From the NCBI GenBank assembly GCA_951213105.1, contig OX578152.1, positions 72,176,680 through 72,240,679 of the forward strand: a DNA stretch of 64,000 bases. Reading direction: 5' to 3'. Positions 58,216 to 64,000 of the stretch are shown piece by piece. This DNA is from Amaurobius ferox (Eukaryota; Arthropoda; Arachnida; Araneae; Amaurobiidae). Within the stretch, counting starts at the first letter, position 1. Every line of letters starts with the position of its first letter. Both the position numbers and the translations under genes were made by a program. A model generated the notes under the pieces. The model had not been told where the DNA came from. It searched no databases and saw only the letters and a list, made by a program, of their open reading frames with translations.

Positions 58216-58623
58216 TGTTAAGACGCAACCTCTAGAATCGTGGGTGTGAATTCAGAATACAAGAATGAGTTCCAATTTCTGTATAACTAAAACGTTTATT
58301 CACAAACACGGCGCAAACAGGAACAATATGCAGTAAAATAGCGCTTAAATGTTCCACTCATTTCACAAAACAATCGATACAATTCCCAAAACATTGACGC
58401 ATTTTATGTCAGAAAACATTGGATACTATTCTCAAACATTGACGAATATCATAGTTCAATGGAGGTCGTATCACGTCAACTGCAACTCCAACTGAGTGAT
58501 GACTTCTGTCTATAGAAACTTCTGGAAATCTTTCATATCTCGTAGAGTACTGGTGATGTCGAGGTGTTTCTCGAAGCTTCGAAAAGTCGCCAAATGTTAC
58601 CTAATTGGCTATACATCGCTACA
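58216..58623 (-). mobile_element. Candidate solo LTR
   Basis: On the minus strand, 408 bp begin TGTAGCGATG and end CTTAACA (TGT...ACA ends). They carry an AATAAA signal (gtgaataaacgttttag, about 58,285-58,301) about 80 bases before the end, like the R-U5 part of a gypsy-type LTR. No matching 4-6-bp target duplication is visible and no primer-binding site follows, so this is tentative. The plus-strand frame at 58,496-58,825 overlaps it and is not supported. Confidence 0.35.
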
Positions 58624-58849
58624 TTTAGCAACCCTAGACTCACTTCATAGGGAAGGTTGGTTGTATGGGTGTTTCCTCCGTCTGGTTTGCAAAAGTGAGA
58701 GAACTTTACACATTCGTAACAATGATGTAATAGAAGAAGAACACTTCTTGAAAATCGGAATAAAAAACAATCTTATGGTAAATATTTATCCGTTAATATT
58801 CAGAATAACACATAAATCTAATTGAATGCATACTGCTGAGCTAGCAGAT

Positions 58850-59000
58850 TATTAGATGTGTTTTGACCCATTGTCTATGCGGTTAGTTCCCCGCTTCATT
58901 AACTAGAAATATATTGCTTTGGTAATGATGGGCAGACGATATCTGCTAAATTAACTGGCACTTCTATTTAAATGCAAAATAAGCCTTCTAGTAATGGTGG
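58850..59000 (+). repeat. Diverged X-like scrap
   Basis: ttggtaatgatgggcagacg (about 58,919) and acttctatttaaatgcaaaa match the landmark at 4,300-4,370 (reversed X) and at 53,833. The rest of the module is absent. Confidence 0.55.
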
Positions 59001-60925
59001 AATAATGGTGAGGGTATTATAAATAAATTTTTCAGTTCTATATTGGTATTTTACTGAAAACGAAACAGAGTACTGTCATACGCGTATTGAAGTTAAAGTA
59101 CATTTTTCCGTTTTTCACTTTTCTTGCTAGGTGAAAGAATGGTGATAGTAACTGTGATGTACCACTTTTCTTGATGAATATGTTTTTAGAACAAATTTTG
59201 TACTTTAAAGGAACCAGTCAAAGAAATGTATGGTGATCATTTTTTATTCACAAGTCAACTTTTCATCATATATTCATTTATTCATTTATTTAATAGGAAT
59301 ATACGGGTGGCCATAAAATAACGTGAGGTGTTTAAAGATCTTTAGCGAGTAATGTATTGGACGAAACGTAACAAAATTCGGTGGGCGTACACAATGGAAC
59401 ATGCGGTTTCGATTTCTAAAAAAAAAAGTTTGTAAAGTCGCCGGCAGGGGAAATTTTGGCGCTATTTACCGAGTAAAATGCACTAATTGAGCATCAGGGC
59501 TCTAAAAGATTAGTTCTACAGCCCTGGACGAGCATGCAAACATACTTAAGATCTTCTCTACATGGATTCGAGCATGTCACCTATGGATTTCAAGGTCTGA
59601 AGAATAACTGTTTGAGAACAAAGTAGTTACCCAGAACGACGATTGACCACGATGGGTTGCATTTTTACTACTGGGATGGATAAATTATTTTTGAATCTAA
59701 GAGCCAGGAGCAAAAATTATACACCAACATTATATGACAAGCAGGGTTTCCTGTAACTTCAGAATGAAAGGTCTCTGACAGCACAAATTAGTTTTGTCTT
59801 TAGTAAAATGACTATGCCCAATCGAATAAAATAGATTACAGCACCCTTAGCAGAGAATTATAGAAATCTGGAAAACGAACTCGACAATAAAGCGAGAGAA
59901 AAGAGAAATGCAATTCACAAAGTTGTATAGAACTGTCTAATTTGGACTTGGGCACGATCTCACAGGTGGATACTGCGTCATTCTTTTCATTTGCATACGT
60001 TGATGAATTGTTTGACCACCATTCCGTAGCATCGTAACGTGACTGCGCATATAGCAACCGATGAGGTACAACAATATTTTGGGTCATCCATATACATATT
60101 TTATCATGCCTTGTGTGGATTCTTACTAATTTGACAAGGCTATATAGATTTGTAATTGGCAATTTTCTTCTGCCTTGTTTTGCAGCTGAGTTTGCGTTAA
60201 TAGCTTCTTCAATTGTGTGCTAACGGCACAGCAATCAGCTTTATTTGATAGGACATGGTAACTTTACTATTGATAGATTTAACGGATAACAGATACGCTC
60301 GGGGTCCAATTATTCAAATGTTATTGGGTGTACGCAAGAGGATCTTGTCTGTCACATACTATCAGCAACGTGATTCTTTGAACCCTTACTGTATTTTTAT
60401 ATGTAGAAAATAGTTAAGAAAAGTCAAGTACTCCCGCCATTAAGCGAGACACGGTAATACTGGCAACTAGGAAATCTTCTAATGGAGGACATGCACCAGT
60501 AAATAATGTATACTAGGAAAAATATAAACTAAGAAATGTTAGAAGCAGCGTGGTAGTTAGTTACATATCTTTACATTTAAAGAAAAATGTCTAAATTTAT
60601 GATAGTGTTTCATGATTTCAACGGGTTACTCCATTGAAGAATTATCCTATAATTAATGACATCACAGAGATCCTAATAAGTTTTAGAATAAGACCTTTTA
60701 AATTGTTGATCCACCATTCGACTAAATCCTGCACAGAATTTAATCTGATATTTCCTCTACGTTCTATTTTCTCGAAGAAAACAGGAGGAAAATAAAATTC
60801 CGCGTCTCATACCTATTGTGCACTTACAGGAAATGGAAATCCAGTACAATGATATTTTTCAATCTCTTATTTCAAATTTAAGCGGTTGCCATTTTGCTTT
60901 CATAGCACGTCTCATTTTAGTAAGT
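59001..60925. other. Unassigned DNA
   Basis: No recognisable gene. Near 59,305 a gggtggccataaaataacgt stretch looks like the end of a transposable element, but I found no partner end. The minus-strand 108-codon frame at 59,836-60,162 has no known motif and no splice or start context that I would defend. Confidence 0.45.
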
Positions 60926-60927
60926 GG

Positions 60928-60929
60928 AA

Positions 60930-60964
<35 letters not shown>

Positions 60965-60966
60965 TC
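60928..60966. repeat. (AT)n microsatellite
   Basis: About 38 bases of alternating at, with a single g interruption near 60,955. Confidence 0.95.
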
Positions 60967-63186
60967 ATAATTTCATATAATGGTGAATTTTTGATAATTA
61001 CGTTATTTTAATTCAGAGATGGGAGATAAACAAATGAAGTAGTCGTTGATACCACAAGATAAATCCTTCTCATATAATCGAAATTTCAATGAATAGTGAG
61101 TTTTGGATCATTAAGTTTCAGGAATTCAGGGGTGTGCTTAATGATATCATAACTAGATATATCTTAATTAATTACTTGCAGACTATCGTTAACAGCCAGG
61201 TTGATTTTCGAAAAATCTGGGAGATGTCTTTAGTACAGGCCCTCATAGAGGCTTGCGTGCTCGCTCTGAGGATGGTAGGGTAATAAAATGCAAAGCGAAT
61301 AATCAATTTCCAGGTGACAAATAAAATTCAGCGTAAAATATACACATCCGGAAGAAAGAGTTTTGTCTGTGGAGTTAGTATTTTGGGAAATTGTTATTGC
61401 GCTTTTTAATCGGATGGTTTACTGTTATTTCACTCACTATAAATTTCTACTTAATTTATTAACGTTGGTATGAATCCTTCTAAAAATTAATATATCCTGG
61501 AAAGCCCGTGTCTTTCTTTGCGAAACAAATGGGAATTTGAGTTCTGAGCCAAACCATATACATTTTTAAAAATTTATTTGGTGCATTAACATGTAATGCC
61601 CAGTATTCCACACAAACTGAATTCAACTTACTTCAGAGATTTTGAGATTAGGAAGGATCACTGATTTTGACCAAATCTTGTTTTATAGCTATACTATATA
61701 CATTTTCCAGATTTTTTTTTCTTTCTGTGTTCACATCAAGATAATATACGCCACCCAAATTTGGTTCAAATCGCTTCAGAGGTTTTCGATATTACAAAGG
61801 GGACAACGATTTGACACTCACTCAAAGACACACAAAAAAAGGTCGTTTGTAGTATCTATAGGGATCCACAGATACATTTACTGCGAAAACTCAATTTGTG
61901 ATTAAATCACGACGAACCATACTTTTCTCACGTATAGTAATCTGTCACTTAAGTTCACGTATTTCAGAAGATATTTAGCTTGTAAATATATTTCCTAATT
62001 TTCATATTTACAAATTAACGCGATGCAAAATTAGAAATATTTTTATTCACAAGCCTACTTTCATACAACATATTTTATGAAAATACCATATAACATATAA
62101 GTAACAACATATTTTATGAAAATTATTTCATTCCAATCCATTTTGAACATTAAGAGATATATGAACTTTGCCTCTTTTATGTGTGAAATTTTATCGGATA
62201 TATCTGTCTTTACTAAATTACAACGTAGAACTTAACTGCTCTGAATTTAGCTTTGGCGTAATTTAAAATAAACCTACACAGTGAATTTTTATTCTGTTCA
62301 TGTCGGTTTCCTATAGCCAACTAATGTTGTCTGGCGAGGATATACCAAAGCTATTCGCTCTACTTGTTCGCAATTAACTGCCGCCTTTTTCGGCGCAGAT
62401 CTTCTGATATACTTAGAAAACTGATCAATTAAACAGACAGAAGTGTGGAATCTCTTTTTATATAAAATATACTTATAAAATTTTATTGGAATATATAAAC
62501 TAAAGTATTTGGACATTAAATTTTTCGCAATTTCATACTCGCAGGGGAAATCGAATAACATTTTCCGTTTTAAACTGAATTAAGAGCTACCCAAAAACTG
62601 GAGTCGAAAAAATTTACCTATGACCTTATCAGTCCTTAAAGAAAAGAAAATGATATTTAGATATAAACTGATAGAATTATAGTATCAATATGAAATCCAC
62701 ATATAAAATATAAAAGTAATTTTTAGTGGTGATTATACGGAAATAGTGATTTGGAATGAAACCATCTGCTTCAAAATTTATAGATGGTATTAGTTGTAAA
62801 TAGAGACGATAGCAATGCTCGGAGAAATCTCTTAATATGAAAATGGGCGTGGTCAAATGTGGGCGTCGCCATATACATTATTGAATCATGTCCAGTCTAT
62901 TCACAATTAAATTTTGTTGGTATTTGCTAAATAATGTTTCTTTTCTATAATTGAACATAGCTGTCAAGATTTTCAATTCGTTAAATGCCTTATAGGAGGC
63001 AGGGCTGTCGTATCTCTTGTCTGGGCTTCTATGGAAAAGTAAAGTGCGGATCATCCTTAACATTTATTAGAGGGGGTATATAAATAAGATAGGGCCAAAG
63101 TTAACACTCAGATGTAAAATGCAAAAAAATATCTTTTGAATTTCACAGCTTGTTCTGAAATTAAAAAAATTAATGCACTTTATAGA
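60967..63186. other. Unassigned AT-rich DNA, 2.2 kb
   Basis: Several short frames (61,089, 61,642, 62,298 and 62,878) show no motif, no conserved neighbour and no splice context. I see no tRNA-like boxes or modules from the mosaic. Confidence 0.45.
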
Positions 63187-63453
63187 TATTAGATAGAGGT
63201 TTTTTTTTTTTTTTTCAAATGGCCAGGCACTTGACTTTCATCATTCGCCTTAATCAGCGGCCAGAATGAGAACCATTTAGCCGTTCTTGGATGTTGCCCC
63301 AGGCGCACCAGGGGGCGGCGGAGCACACTGCGCCCACAACACAAACATCCATGTCTTACGTGGGACTCGAACCCACAACGTGGCTGTCGAGCGATTTCTG
63401 TGGAAACGCTAACCTTAACCACTCGACCACCAAGTCGGCTATTAGATAGAGGT
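63187..63453 (-). mobile_element. tRNA-Ser(AGA)-derived SINE with poly(A), 14-bp target duplication
   Basis: tattagatagaggt occurs at 63,187-63,200 and 63,440-63,453. On the minus strand the head starts gccgacttggtggtcgagtg (A box) with an anticodon-loop-like acagaaatc (AGA) and B box gtgggttcgagtccc (plus about 63,364-63,378). A C/G-rich body follows, and it ends in A15 (T run at 63,201-63,215). Unlike the other SINEs here, the tail is poly(A), implying a different partner LINE. Confidence 0.9.
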
Positions 63454-63539
63454 CTACGAGTGATCAAATATTTGGTCGATCTTGCAAAGCCCAGTCCTTG
63501 CGTTTAATGGGGCGTGGCATCTAAAGAGAACTAAATTTG

Positions 63540-64000
63540 GAGAATAATTACGCCATCGTTTAGTGGACAAATCTGGTGCCAAAATATTAGGTGCATTACT
63601 TTGAGTACAAAAATATCAAATCTGATTAACGTTTACATTGCAAAACCCAAATCAGATCTCATTTTATGTTGGTTACCAAAACCGAATTTCAAGGCAAACG
63701 GATCAACAGTTTATCATTTTTTGAGTTACAAGGATAAAAATGTTTTTTGAGATGTAAGATACATACTTTAGATGGAACTTTACCAAATCTGACCAAAATA
63801 TTATTTACAAAACTCAAATCAGACAGGTTTGAAACTGGCCCAAACTAACTAATAATAACGTTATTATTTAATGGACAAATCTGGTGCCAAAATGTTAAGT
63901 ACAATAACTGAGCCAAAAATATCAAATCTGAGCAAAATTTCCGTTTCGAAATCTAAATCAGACAACATTTTATGATGGCCACCAAAACAAAATTTTTAGG
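63540..64000 (+). repeat. ~300-bp tandem repeat running off the window end
   Basis: tggacaaatctggtgccaaa occurs at about 63,562 and 63,871. Each is followed by aaaaatatcaaatctga and then caaatcaga...atttatgttggttaccaaaac-type sequence. A half-unit (accaaatctgaccaaaatat) lies between. The array continues beyond base 64,000. Confidence 0.7.

Noticed and set aside
58496..58825. 109-codon plus-strand frame
   Set aside because: No recognisable motif, overlaps the candidate LTR, and there is no start or splice context that supports translation.
59836..60162. 108-codon minus-strand frame
   Set aside because: No family resemblance that I can name and no supporting neighbour. It may be chance or an old exon, which is not enough to call.
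63189..63467. Minus-strand 92-codon protein or a functional tRNA-Ser gene
   Set aside because: The tRNA-like part is followed by a SINE body and poly(A), and is bracketed by a 14-bp duplication. The acceptor stem does not close as in a true tRNA.

Overview
This is eukaryotic, AT-rich, repeat-dominated DNA from an arthropod, most likely a chelicerate and possibly a spider. The evidence is the complete absence of operon-like coding, the presence of tRNA- and 5S-rRNA-derived SINEs with (AAC)n tails, hAT transposase remains, and a multi-stop pseudogene whose protein resembles the PC4/p15-like family that I recall as expanded in spider genomes. The lineage call is inference. I see no intact host protein gene, no CRISPR array and no prokaryotic feature.

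Layout. 1-900: two SINEs in a row, one tRNA-derived and one with a 5S rRNA head. 1.0-1.5 kb: degenerate tandem repeats. 1.8-15.06 kb: a mosaic of recurring modules that I label X, H, T, Y and K. H is a decayed C-terminal fragment of a hAT transposase. T is the stretch that usually follows H. X, Y and K are non-coding modules. A separate, structurally complete but disabled hAT transposon (9,815-12,884, 8-bp target duplication) sits inside K. 15.07-21.28 kb: a more unique island with a tRNA-Thr-headed repeat carrying four DR1-like motifs, short tandem repeats, a three-copy repeat, and the PC4-like pseudogene on the minus strand. 21.29-46.53 kb: H-T-K remnants and then two and a half copies of a unit of about 9.6 kb in direct tandem (A 22,745-32,565; B 32,566-42,165; C 42,166-46,530, partial). 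A and B share a 1.5-kb composite insertion that C lacks. 46.54-54.34 kb: inverted H-T, then X-Y-K in the opposite orientation. This part is broken by a TTAA-flanked MITE and two members of an interspersed family with ACTTTCC termini, and ends in a long inverted repeat. 54.3-64.0 kb: SINEs of four types (three with clear target-site duplications), a candidate solo LTR, microsatellites and tandem repeats in otherwise unassigned DNA.

Nothing here works as a gene circuit. The window is best read as a record of transposition: clean insertions (hAT, TTAA MITE, SINEs) can be placed against empty-site paralogues present in the same window. The most distinctive items are a compound 5S-tRNA SINE whose tRNA part has lost its B box, the tandem 9.6-kb unit, and the PC4-like pseudogene. 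Module boundaries were found by eye and may be off by tens of bases.
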